A stretch of 50,049 nucleotides of DNA from Spirochaetia bacterium (GTDB taxonomy: Bacteria; Spirochaetota; Spirochaetia; Treponematales; Breznakiellaceae), in the NCBI GenBank assembly GCA_025997595.1, contig BNUU01000010.1, forward strand, positions 1-50,049. The letters are read 5' to 3'. How positions within the stretch are numbered: the stretch's first letter is position 1; each line of letters starts with the position of its first letter. Positions 42,620-50,049 of the stretch are shown in pieces. Below the pieces are notes generated by a model that was not told where the DNA came from, searched no databases, and worked only from the letters and a program-made list of their open reading frames with translations. A program made the translations under genes and the position numbers.

Positions 42620-42670
42620 AGCTTTTCCTCACTTACAGGATACACCCGATATGGCGGTAGGTCAAATTCA

Positions 42671-43330
42671 TTAGTTCAATGATGTTGCAAGAAAATTCTC
42701 AATTCCTTGAACCATTGTTACTACCTGTTCCTTATTAAAGCCTTCCTTCGCGTCATTTTCTTTTCCATGTGCGGCACTATTACGAATTGCTGCAAACCCA
42801 GTGATTTGTTTTTGTATTATTGCACTATAAATACCTGCTTTTGCCAAATCATCGTTCATTCTGTTCATTGTCCCCATTGAAATATTGTTTGAGCTACAAA
42901 GTTCTCTTAAATGTGTCTCAAGGACAACACCAGCAATAATAGCGGCGGCTACATAATAACCTACGTCAAGTAGTTCTTGTGCTTGTTCAATTTGTGAAGT
43001 AAATACTTCCGCTTCAATCAAACTTTTCGCACTTGCACAGTAACCGCCAAGATAATCATCTTTGGCAGCGTTAAATATAGCACGAACAATTTGAAAATAA
43101 CTGTAAACATTGGAGTATCCATTACTCTTTTCTGCACCAATGAATTCTTGATAATGCTCGGAGCCTTTACCGCAAGCATTGCCTACAAGATTTTTTGATT
43201 TAATTCTCCATTCAGCAAGCTTTTCTCCGTCTACACGCTCTATAGAGGAGTTGTTTTTTCTAAATACAGTTTTTTCAATTTCACTAAGTTCTTTTTCCAA
43301 TTCTTCAAATCGTTGGATGTGCTTATTCAT
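42671..43330 (-). CDS. HEPN/DUF4145-like protein with Rx4H motif
   Basis: A 219-residue helical protein. The C-terminal half has AAAIIAGVVLETHLRELC and, later, AIRNSAAHG. The latter holds the R-x4-H arrangement (R, NSAA, H) found in HEPN ribonucleases of abortive-infection systems. The N-terminal half is a charged coiled coil. The ATG overlaps the stop of the C-terminal restriction fragment (ATGA) and has GGAGGAAGC upstream. It is last in the coupled run from the restriction enzyme. An antiphage RNase role is inferred. Confidence 0.6.
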   Translation of the reverse strand: MNKHIQRFEELEKELSEIEKTVFRKNNSSIERVDGEKLAEWRIKSKNLVGNACGKGSEHYQEFIGAEKSNGYSNVYSYFQIVRAIFNAAKDDYLGGYCASAKSLIEAEVFTSQIEQAQELLDVGYYVAAAIIAGVVLETHLRELCSSNNISMGTMNRMNDDLAKAGIYSAIIQKQITGFAAIRNSAAHGKENDAKEGFNKEQVVTMVQGIENFLATSLN

Positions 43331-43542
43331 GCTTCCTCCTCCACCACCTTAATCTCATCTTCTGTCAAATTATACAACTCATACACCAACTTGTCTATCT
43401 GTGTATCAACGGCCCCAATCTGCCGCCCTATCACCGTCTTTACCTGCGGGTTCGGCTCAGTACGTTCCCGACGCTTTAATTCAAGCATTTTGTCCACCAG
43501 CTTGTCGTGGGCTACTTTACCGTACCATTTTTTATATGGCAT
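43327..43542 (-). pseudogene. Detached copy of the restriction enzyme C-terminus
   Basis: The frame encodes VAHDKLVDKMLELKRRERT, EPNPQVKTVIGRQIGAVDTQ, then IDKLVYELYNLTEDEIKVVEE. It matches the last 68 residues of the enzyme at 45.5 kb (TAHDKLVSLVDKMFELK ... EPNPQVKTVIERQIGAVDGQ ...) at about 70 percent of positions. It overlaps the radical SAM gene end by 31 bases and the HEPN gene start by four. It could be a scar of an older restriction gene, or a small expressed protein since the frame is intact. Confidence 0.6.
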
Positions 43543-44282
43543 GCAATATTTCTATCATTACAAAAATCAATGGTCTGCTGTGCCAATGTATTATAAAAAC
43601 TATCTCGTTGTTTATAAGAAGTTACATCTTTATTATAATTCAATCTACCAAAGATAATTTTATCTACAAATCCAATAGACTTAAGTATTGGCAAAAAATC
43701 TTGTTTGAAAATATTCGGTGTTGGATATGGTTCAATGCTTACCCATGTTTTACAGCCTTTGTTATGAAGTTTTTTTAGTGATTCGATTCTTTCATGATAC
43801 GGGGCTGAATTTGGCTCCATGTCTTTTCGGAAAGATTCATCAAGAGAAATGAGTGTTATTCCGTATACATTTTTTGTTGATAAATTCGCAAGAATATCTG
43901 GCAGAATGCCTTTTGTAAGCACTGAACAGGCAATGTTGTTCGCATTAAATTTTTTTATTATTTCAACACTCATTTTGCAGACGTCTGTATAGTTATACAT
44001 AAAAGGATCGGTAGTAAAGCAGAGATGTAACGATGTGATTTTATCCTTAAACTTTGGGATTTCTTTGTCTAGTAATTCCAGTGCATTATTCACGATCGAA
44101 GGTTCAATCCATTCTTCATACGATGCAACTTTTCCAAATCGTCTTGCCATCAAATACGCATAACATGGGTATTGACACCCATGAAAACACCCTTGCACAT
44201 GGTTTACGGTATAATCACCATATTCAACATTTGTTTTGTAGATTAAAGACTTTCGTGTGATTGATTTTTTACAGGTACTCAT
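43512..44282 (-). CDS. Radical SAM protein (three-Cys-motif, SPL-like)
   Basis: A 256-residue protein. NHVQGCFHGCQYPCYAYLMAR (Cys residues at about 32, 36 and 40) is a radical-SAM-type cluster motif of the SPL-like/three-Cys group. LHLCFTTDPFM, CSVLTKG and KTWVSIEPYP fit the barrel. It probably uses S-adenosylmethionine to make a radical; substrate unknown. It overlaps the TcmP gene by four bases, matching the known pairing of three-Cys-motif proteins with TcmP. Confidence 0.75.
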   Translation of the reverse strand: MSTCKKSITRKSLIYKTNVEYGDYTVNHVQGCFHGCQYPCYAYLMARRFGKVASYEEWIEPSIVNNALELLDKEIPKFKDKITSLHLCFTTDPFMYNYTDVCKMSVEIIKKFNANNIACSVLTKGILPDILANLSTKNVYGITLISLDESFRKDMEPNSAPYHERIESLKKLHNKGCKTWVSIEPYPTPNIFKQDFLPILKSIGFVDKIIFGRLNYNKDVTSYKQRDSFYNTLAQQTIDFCNDRNIACHIKNGTVK

Positions 44283-45490
44283 GTTACGCTCCTGATATAT
44301 GCTTTTGTTTCATTATTGAATGACAAAAAAGTGCTTTGTTTGCCTGTCTTTGTTTTACTTGGATCCCTGCGGATAAATACCTGTTGACTTTTTTCTAGTT
44401 CTTTTATCACGTCATTTACTTGACCGCTTTTACAGTAAGGACTATATCTTGTAAAGAACTCTGCCAGAAATATATTAATTTGTGTGTCAGTTTTAAATTG
44501 AGGAATAAGCGAAAGAACATCTTTCTTAATTCTATCTGGACTAATAAGATTATTTTCAGAATCCCCTCCAAAAAAATCCAGTTGTCCAGCATTTTGTATA
44601 TTTTGCCACGATTCCCATCGAGTGCAAATATTATCAGCCATTAAAACACAGCCATCGGGATGATTAGTTGCATGAACCATGCGATATTTTGGGTGTTGCC
44701 CTTGCTTTATGCGTAATGGCATATTCAATACATACTTATAACATTCTTGTAGTTTTTTACAGTATTGCTCTGAAAATATTTTTTCTGCCTCATAACCATT
44801 ATACTTACCCAATTTGTAATCATTGATGATTTTTATCCAGTAATCACCACCGGCAATAGTAGTTAATTCTTCGATTGATTTATCTGACGCATTAAGTTCA
44901 GTAGTGTCATACTCGACAAGATCATCAAAAAAGTCTGCATCAAAATCAATATCTGTTTTACCTAGTGCATGACACGCTTCACGAATAAATCCGAACGAGT
45001 TTAGATTAATTAAAAGTTCAATACTGTTAAAAGCACGTTTTGCAAATGCCTTGAACAGAGAATATTGCAGTGCTTTTATACCATAGGGGTCAACATAGAG
45101 AAAAATATTACAACCATCTTTCTGTGATAGAGTATCTTCGATCTTATCTTCATAAGCACCAGAAATTATTTTTATAAGTTGATTCTCTTGCGGTAGATTT
45201 TTATATAAGTCAGCCGCATAATTCAAATCAATAAAATATGCTTGAATTGACGTTTGACTAATACTCGTGGTATGGATACATTCATTTATAATATTAAGTG
45301 CTATTAGCGGAGAGCCGTCAGCTCCATCTTCAAATTTACCCTTACCAGCAAAACAGTCAACATAAACTAAAGGCTTATGTGTTGTGAGAATCTTTGCAAC
45401 ATAGGGCTTAAAGTAACAGGCCAATAATTCATCTTTTACCACTGACCATAGTTTCTTTACTTTAAAAAAATCATCATTTCGTTTAGGCAT
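44279..45490 (-). CDS. tcmP: Three-Cys-motif partner protein (TcmP)
   Basis: A 403-residue protein. LVYVDCFAGKGKFEDGADGSPLIAL resembles a Rossmann methyltransferase motif I, shown here by landmark DCFAGKG, and FLYVDPYGIKAL resembles a catalytic loop. The length and motifs match TcmP, a family regularly encoded next to three-Cys-motif proteins; biochemical function unknown. It starts two bases after the restriction enzyme stop and overlaps the radical SAM gene, so all three are likely cotranslated. Confidence 0.72.
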   Translation of the reverse strand: MPKRNDDFFKVKKLWSVVKDELLACYFKPYVAKILTTHKPLVYVDCFAGKGKFEDGADGSPLIALNIINECIHTTSISQTSIQAYFIDLNYAADLYKNLPQENQLIKIISGAYEDKIEDTLSQKDGCNIFLYVDPYGIKALQYSLFKAFAKRAFNSIELLINLNSFGFIREACHALGKTDIDFDADFFDDLVEYDTTELNASDKSIEELTTIAGGDYWIKIINDYKLGKYNGYEAEKIFSEQYCKKLQECYKYVLNMPLRIKQGQHPKYRMVHATNHPDGCVLMADNICTRWESWQNIQNAGQLDFFGGDSENNLISPDRIKKDVLSLIPQFKTDTQINIFLAEFFTRYSPYCKSGQVNDVIKELEKSQQVFIRRDPSKTKTGKQSTFLSFNNETKAYIRSVT

Positions 45491-45492
45491 TT

Positions 45493-48390
45493 TTATTCCT
45501 CACCCTTTACCATTTTTATTTCCTCATCGCTCAAATTATACAGCCGATACACTACCTCGTCTATCTGCCCATCCACCGCCCCAATTTGCCGCTCTATTAC
45601 CGTCTTTACCTGCGGATTCGGCTCATCGTGTTCCTTACGCTTCAACTCAAACATTTTATCTACAAGTGAGACAAGTTTATCATGAGCGGTTTTGTCGGGC
45701 AATACAAAAGGCAACTTTTTTACATTGACTGTTTTTACCTGTGCAAATGCCCTTCCTTGTTCTTCAGTAGCATTCTGATAACAATAATTAAGCAATCTCG
45801 AATTAAACAGGGCAAGAACATAACGCAAATCAACTTTGATATTATCATTAAGTAATATCAAATGAACAGTTTTATCATTATGATAACCTTCGGTATCTAT
45901 TGCTCCTATCAAAGAACTGGAAGTTTGGCGGTAAATTATCTTTGGTTTTGTTTCTAATAATTCAGGGGAAAATCTGAATGTATCGTTTTCTTTCAAAAAC
46001 TTGTTATAATTATGTCTTAAATATTGAGAGGGTTTACTCAGGACATACTTTTGAATGTTTGCCCCCTTATAATAAGGAATATCTTTGTCATTTTCTTTAG
46101 TGCCTGAATAGAGAACACGCGATCCTATAGAATCGCCCCGCACTTTCCCCCTACCTTCAGACCAGTAATTATAACCAACATCTTTTATGAGTAATACATC
46201 ATCAAATCTTGTATACTGGTTTAGTTTAGTAATCAATGAATTTTCAAGAACAAAAATCTCAGAAGATGAATTTATTTTACCACGCACAACACCCAAATCT
46301 GATTTTAATATCCATTTTTGTAGGGGTTTTTCTTTTGATATATTTGTTATTGCGGTAAAAACATTTGCCGCTTTGAAAACCGATTTTATTCCAAAATCTA
46401 CGACTTCATTCATCCTGAATTGTCGTAGATATTTTCTGAGCGCTTTAAAATAATCACCTTTCAGATAGGTATTCGGTGTAATAAAAGAAAAGGCACCATG
46501 TTGTTTTAACAATGAAATTGCCTTAACAATAAAAGCAACGTATAAATCATTGTTTCTCTGGAATTGGGTGTATTTGCCTTCAATATATTTTTTGTTACTT
46601 TCGTCAAACACCAATACATACGGCGGATTCCCAATCACCGCATCAAACCCGCCGGAGGAAAATTCACCACGAACCACACTAACCTCACGAATATTTTTAT
46701 TCTTGTTCGTGTTGTTCGTGTTGTTCGTGTTGTTCGTGCCGTTCGTGGTTAAATTCTTAAAAACCTCAGGAAACTCATTCTCCCAATCAAAACAGTTCAC
46801 TTTACGCGCCACCTCATCATCAAAGTCCAGCGTACCAGTGTAAAAATCCGTCCCAATCAAACTATTCCCGCACTTGATATTATTTTCCAGGGAAGGCAGC
46901 AGTGCCATGTCAAATTCGAGCTGCCCGCCGGCTTGTGTACCTTCGTTTTCCAGCAGCTTGAGGTAGAGCGAAAGCTTTGTCACTTCCACCGCCTGGCTGT
47001 CAATATCCACACCGTAAATATTGTTCTGCAAAATCTGCTGCTTTTCCGCAATGGTCAGCTTGTAGGCGCCATGTCCGCCGCCGGAAGAGGTCTCATAAAT
47101 CTTTTCTTTTTTAACAGCGGCCTTTCTGTTTTTCTCCTTCGTGTAATAGTCAAGATGATAGTTGAGCAAATACTGATAGGCGCCCACCAAAAACGACCCC
47201 GATCCGCAGGCCGGATCGACAAAACGCAGGGCGGCGATCTCATCCGGCGTTTTATCCTTTATCAGCACCCCCACCGTATTTTGCACGATATAGTCCACGA
47301 TGTACTGCGGCGTATAATACACCCCACCCGCTTTCCGCACCTCCGGCTTTTCTTCAATGACAGCAGTATGTCCACCTTTCACGCCCTTAAAATGAATCGT
47401 CTTGCCCAAAAACTTTTCGTAAATGTTTCCGAGGATTTCAACCGGCAGCACCGCGAATTCATAGGGACAATCAGGATAATACAGATTGACGATGATATTG
47501 GACAAAATCCTGTCATCAATGTTAACGTTTTCTATCCACGTTTCGCTCTTGAATAAGCCTGAATTGTATTTGATATTTGCGTTGATAAAAAGCTGGTTTA
47601 GGTGTTTATACACATTGATGCCCTGCGAAACCGTTTTAAGCAAATCAACGTCCTCAATTCCCTTGGACTCGGCGATGCGCAGGAATAATATCCGGTCGAT
47701 TGTTTTTTGAACAACCGTATTGAGGTTGTAAATTGAAATGTCGGGATTCCGCAATGCGATATTCTTTGCCAACTCCACACGCCAGTCTTCAACAAAAAGC
47801 AGCAGGTCTTCATCTATCGCTGTGGTGCCTTTCTTGTTTTTATTTTCCTCGACATACCGGTCAAAACTGCCTTTCAGAATGGCGTTTTTTGAAAAGGTAT
47901 CGCGGATAAAATCAAAATGTTGGTCATATTCCCGGAAGGTGCAGTAAAAAATCCGGGCCGCGCTTGCCTTGTCGTTTTTATCCGGCTTAATGCGGGTATC
48001 ATATACGGCAAATTCTTCAAAATTGGTCAGTATCGAAAGGGGCAGTTTGGCGGTATAAGCATAGCGCCGTACCTGAAACGCAGGATCGGCATTGTCTTTG
48101 ATGTTGACTCCCGGCTTTTTGGCTTCCACAAAAAACTTCCGCATTCCACCTATTCTGAAACAGTAATCAGGCGCCTTCTGCTGCCCGTCAATTTTTACCT
48201 TATCTTCCCGTATAACCTCACGGTAATTTTCCGAAAAGCCCTGTTCGTTCCGCACGTCCCAATCGAGCAGCTCAAAGAATTTGTCTATAAAGTCGGATCG
48301 GTGGTGGAGCGGATATATGCCGTTGACGGTCCTAACGGCTTGGTGGGTGAGACGGGACAGAACCCATGAAAAAATATATCGAGATCGCAA
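45493..48390 (-). CDS. Type IIG restriction-modification enzyme, 5' end replaced
   Basis: A roughly 930-965 residue fused nuclease-methyltransferase. From HRSDFIDKFFELLDWDVRN the sequence fits the family: a PD-(D/E)XK nuclease near the start (APDYCF...FFVEAKKPG), a helical linker, methyltransferase motif I VDPACGSGSFL, motif IV VIGNPPYV, then a target-recognition domain and C-terminal coiled coil. It should methylate and cut DNA at one recognition site. Oddities: residues before HRSDF read from the divergent ABC gene and no good start codon exists (only a TTG at 48390 without ribosome site), so the true N-terminus appears lost; and a 34-residue Asn/Thr-rich insert precedes NPPY. Activity doubtful. 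Confidence 0.8.
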   Translation of the reverse strand: MRSRYIFSWVLSRLTHQAVRTVNGIYPLHHRSDFIDKFFELLDWDVRNEQGFSENYREVIREDKVKIDGQQKAPDYCFRIGGMRKFFVEAKKPGVNIKDNADPAFQVRRYAYTAKLPLSILTNFEEFAVYDTRIKPDKNDKASAARIFYCTFREYDQHFDFIRDTFSKNAILKGSFDRYVEENKNKKGTTAIDEDLLLFVEDWRVELAKNIALRNPDISIYNLNTVVQKTIDRILFLRIAESKGIEDVDLLKTVSQGINVYKHLNQLFINANIKYNSGLFKSETWIENVNIDDRILSNIIVNLYYPDCPYEFAVLPVEILGNIYEKFLGKTIHFKGVKGGHTAVIEEKPEVRKAGGVYYTPQYIVDYIVQNTVGVLIKDKTPDEIAALRFVDPACGSGSFLVGAYQYLLNYHLDYYTKEKNRKAAVKKEKIYETSSGGGHGAYKLTIAEKQQILQNNIYGVDIDSQAVEVTKLSLYLKLLENEGTQAGGQLEFDMALLPSLENNIKCGNSLIGTDFYTGTLDFDDEVARKVNCFDWENEFPEVFKNLTTNGTNNTNNTNNTNKNKNIREVSVVRGEFSSGGFDAVIGNPPYVLVFDESNKKYIEGKYTQFQRNNDLYVAFIVKAISLLKQHGAFSFITPNTYLKGDYFKALRKYLRQFRMNEVVDFGIKSVFKAANVFTAITNISKEKPLQKWILKSDLGVVRGKINSSSEIFVLENSLITKLNQYTRFDDVLLIKDVGYNYWSEGRGKVRGDSIGSRVLYSGTKENDKDIPYYKGANIQKYVLSKPSQYLRHNYNKFLKENDTFRFSPELLETKPKIIYRQTSSSLIGAIDTEGYHNDKTVHLILLNDNIKVDLRYVLALFNSRLLNYCYQNATEEQGRAFAQVKTVNVKKLPFVLPDKTAHDKLVSLVDKMFELKRKEHDEPNPQVKTVIERQIGAVDGQIDEVVYRLYNLSDEEIKMVKGEE
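46660..46756. repeat. Dispersed palindromic repeat, copy E, inserted in frame in the restriction gene
   Basis: Left end AATTCACCACGAAC and right end GTTCGTGGTTAAATT are inverted copies, as in the family at 5274. The interior has four or so tandem GTTGTTCGT units. In the protein it encodes NLTTNGTNNTNNTNN... then IREVSVVRGEFSS, placed between PEVFK and GGFDAVIGNPPY. The boundaries of the extra residues coincide with the repeat ends. Confidence 0.7.
48300..48369 (+). pseudogene. Possible 3' remnant of the ABC exporter ATPase gene
   Basis: An open frame ending VDGPNGLVGETGQNP stops at a TGA that overlaps the ATG of the first ABC permease (ATGA), the sort of coupling expected from the missing upstream ATPase gene. 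Nothing of the ATPase core remains; the restriction gene occupies the space on the other strand. Confidence 0.3.
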
Positions 48391-49166
48391 AGATACTGTT
48401 TCGGGTACAGATGGTCTACCGCTTTGATGTAGCCATGACCGCCCTCAGCACCATAGTGCGTGTCCTCTTCGCATGGATACTGTGGGGGGCGGTGTTTACC
48501 GGCCGGGACTATGTGGGGGAATTCACCTTCCAGGCCATGCTGTCCTATTACGTGATCAGCTCCTTCCTTTCAACCAGCATGTCCGAGTGCGGGTGGGTGT
48601 CGGGGGAAGTATCCCGGCGGATACGGAACGGGACTTTCTCAAAGTATCTGGTTGTCCCCGCCAATGTGCAGGGATACTTTATGTTCGAGAAGCTCGGCGC
48701 CGTCGCATACTATACGGTGTTTAGTTTTATTGCCGCGGTCTTTTGTACCCTTGTCTTTCACGTTGAATTAATGTTCGCCGGCGAAATCGCAGCGATACTG
48801 TGCGCCGTTGTCATGATCATCATCGGCTTCAGCTTTATGGTATCTTACCATTACTTTATCGGCCTGCTCACCCTGCAGTTTCAGGATGTGGACTTCTTTG
48901 TCCATGTTCAGGGCAACATCATTGCCTTTGTCACCGGCGCGCTGGTCCCCCTCTCCCTGCTGCCCGACGGGTTCACCGCAATACTGCGCTTCGTCCCCTT
49001 TTACTACGTCACCTATATGCCCGCCATGCTGCTTACCGGACAGGCGGGAGTGGGGGAGGGCTTGCCCGGCCTCGGCATCCTTGCCCTCTGGGCTATTGGG
49101 GCGGCCCTGATCGCAGAGTTCACCTACCAAAAGCTGCGGGTCAAGTATGACGGGGTGGGGATATGA
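48366..49166 (+). CDS. ABC-2 family exporter permease 1
   Basis: A 266-residue membrane protein with six helices; SEVSRRIRNGTFSKYLVVPAN-like region (visible as VSGEVSRRIRNGTFSKYL) and FFVHVQGNIIAFVTGALVPLSLLP fit the ABC2 membrane family commonly encoded as ATPase-permease-permease. It would form an export channel with the next gene's product. No ATPase gene lies upstream in this window. The ribosome site is weak; translation may have relied on coupling to the lost ATPase gene. Confidence 0.8.
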   Translation: MKKYIEIAKILFRVQMVYRFDVAMTALSTIVRVLFAWILWGAVFTGRDYVGEFTFQAMLSYYVISSFLSTSMSECGWVSGEVSRRIRNGTFSKYLVVPANVQGYFMFEKLGAVAYYTVFSFIAAVFCTLVFHVELMFAGEIAAILCAVVMIIIGFSFMVSYHYFIGLLTLQFQDVDFFVHVQGNIIAFVTGALVPLSLLPDGFTAILRFVPFYYVTYMPAMLLTGQAGVGEGLPGLGILALWAIGAALIAEFTYQKLRVKYDGVGI

Positions 49167-49978
49167 TTGCCAATATCATGCGGAACCTGCGCCGCAATCT
49201 GCGCTTTGTGCGGATGCTGATTAAACTCAGGCTCTCGCACATGATGGTGTTCCGCCTGAGCTTCTTCGGCGCCTTCTTCGCCGATGCCTCGCTCTTTGCC
49301 GTGCAGCTCCTGGCCTTTTCCGCGATTTATTCCCAGGTGGATTCCATCGGCGATTGGGGCCGGGGTCAGATGCTTATCTTTATCGGCACTTTTTCGATGA
49401 TAAACGCCCTCAACATGGTGATCTTCTTTTTCGGCATCGTCGAGATACCGGACAAAATCCGCGAAGGGGCCCTGGACCTCTACCTGACCAAGCCCGTAAG
49501 TTCCCTCCTGCGCCTCACCTTCGAAAGCGTCAACCCCGGCTCCATCCCCCTCATTGTCCTTTCCGCCGCCATCATCATTTATGGGCTTTCGGTGGAGGGT
49601 CTTGCCGTGACACCCGCCGCAGTAACCGCATACATCGCCCTGACGCTCCTGATGACCCTGCTCTGGTACGACACCATGCTGATCATCCGCACAATTCCCT
49701 TCTTCGTAATTGCCGGCGATTCCATCGGCTGGTTTGAAGGCATCATGTTTGAGCTTAACATGAAGATCCCCGGGGTGCTGTACAAGGGCGTGTTCAAGCT
49801 GCTGTTTTACTTCGTCCTGCCCTACGGGATCATGGCCACCGTGCCCACCCAGCTTTTGACCGGCGTCCTCTCCCTGTCGGGGCTTATCCACGCCCTGTGC
49901 ATCCTGGTGTTTTTCACGGCCTTTGCCCTGTGGTTTTGGCGGCTGGGGGTGCGGCATTACAAGAGCCCTAGCAGTTAA
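49163..49978 (+). CDS. ABC-2 family exporter permease 2
   Basis: A 271-residue membrane protein with about six helices, overlapping the first permease by four bases (ATGA) and of the same family type: FIGTFSMINALNMVIFFFG, DKIREGALDLYLTKPVSSLLRL, LPYGIMATVPTQLLTG. Together the pair resembles the two-permease exporters with a separate ATPase. Substrate unknown. The 70 bases after it up to the window end show no feature. Confidence 0.8.
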   Translation: MIANIMRNLRRNLRFVRMLIKLRLSHMMVFRLSFFGAFFADASLFAVQLLAFSAIYSQVDSIGDWGRGQMLIFIGTFSMINALNMVIFFFGIVEIPDKIREGALDLYLTKPVSSLLRLTFESVNPGSIPLIVLSAAIIIYGLSVEGLAVTPAAVTAYIALTLLMTLLWYDTMLIIRTIPFFVIAGDSIGWFEGIMFELNMKIPGVLYKGVFKLLFYFVLPYGIMATVPTQLLTGVLSLSGLIHALCILVFFTAFALWFWRLGVRHYKSPSS

Positions 49979-50049
49979 AGCCTCTTGTCTGCGATACGCC
50001 CTTGCCAAAAGCCCGCATTGCTTTTTTTCAGGATTTTATCTATTATATA

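Larger units (their letters stand above)
41873..42666. repeat. 12-bp direct repeats bracketing the PIN module
   Basis: CGGTAGGTCAAA occurs at 41873-41884 and 42655-42666, flanking the intact PIN gene pair. It could mark recombination that inserted the module, or be chance; twelve matching bases at both borders of a gene pair are suggestive but not proof. Confidence 0.35.

Overview
The window looks like the chromosome of a host-associated spirochaete, most likely a termite-gut type Treponema. This is inferred from protein flavour (spirochaete-type lipoproteins, type III glutamine synthetase, HTH regulators next to repeat-rich surface proteins), from the moderately GC-rich backbone, and from the gene order tRNA-Trp, secE, nusG, rplK, rplA, rplJ, rplL, rpoB, rpoC. 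No database search was possible, so the genus is an inference.

Layout: 0-1.7 kb is a thiamine locus on the minus strand (TPP riboswitch with terminator, cytX, thiE running off the window edge). 1.7-5.2 kb has a secreted RlpA/SPOR protein, an EamA transporter and an unusual SfsA-DUF123 fusion. 5.2-10.3 kb is a looser region with a dispersed palindromic repeat, a decayed HEPN fragment, two small genes, a giant repeat lipoprotein and a divergent XRE regulator. 10.3-14.8 kb is a five-gene minus-strand operon (Fe-S aldo/keto reductase, DUF1361 membrane protein, znuA, znuC, znuB). 14.9-17.8 kb is a plus-strand metal-response operon: a chimeric, internally deleted copper-transporter gene, copZ, then a response regulator and histidine kinase. 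17.8-21 kb holds a DapF-like epimerase divergent from a polar amino-acid ABC transporter.

21-33 kb is the transcription/translation block on the minus strand, including secE (59 aa), rpmG (57 aa) and tRNAs for Trp, Thr and Leu. A 70-nt structured element with a compensatory stem substitution lies immediately upstream of both rplJ and rpoC. 33-40.2 kb carries an iron alcohol dehydrogenase, a LysM lipoprotein with a 45-bp minisatellite, an outer-membrane barrel candidate, a second XRE regulator and glnN.

40.5-48.3 kb is visibly AT-rich and reads as a defence/toxin island: a small two-gene module, HEPN and PIN toxins both intact and in fragments, and a tightly coupled run made of a type IIG restriction-modification enzyme, a three-Cys-motif partner (TcmP), a radical SAM protein, a detached copy of the restriction enzyme C-terminus and a HEPN-like protein. 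The restriction gene has lost its natural 5' end where it meets an ABC-2 exporter operon (48.4-50 kb) that itself lacks its ATPase gene. A dispersed repeat has also inserted in frame just before its NPPY motif. The coupled RM/TcmP/radical SAM/HEPN run and the twin rplJ/rpoC leader element are the strongest candidates for something undescribed.
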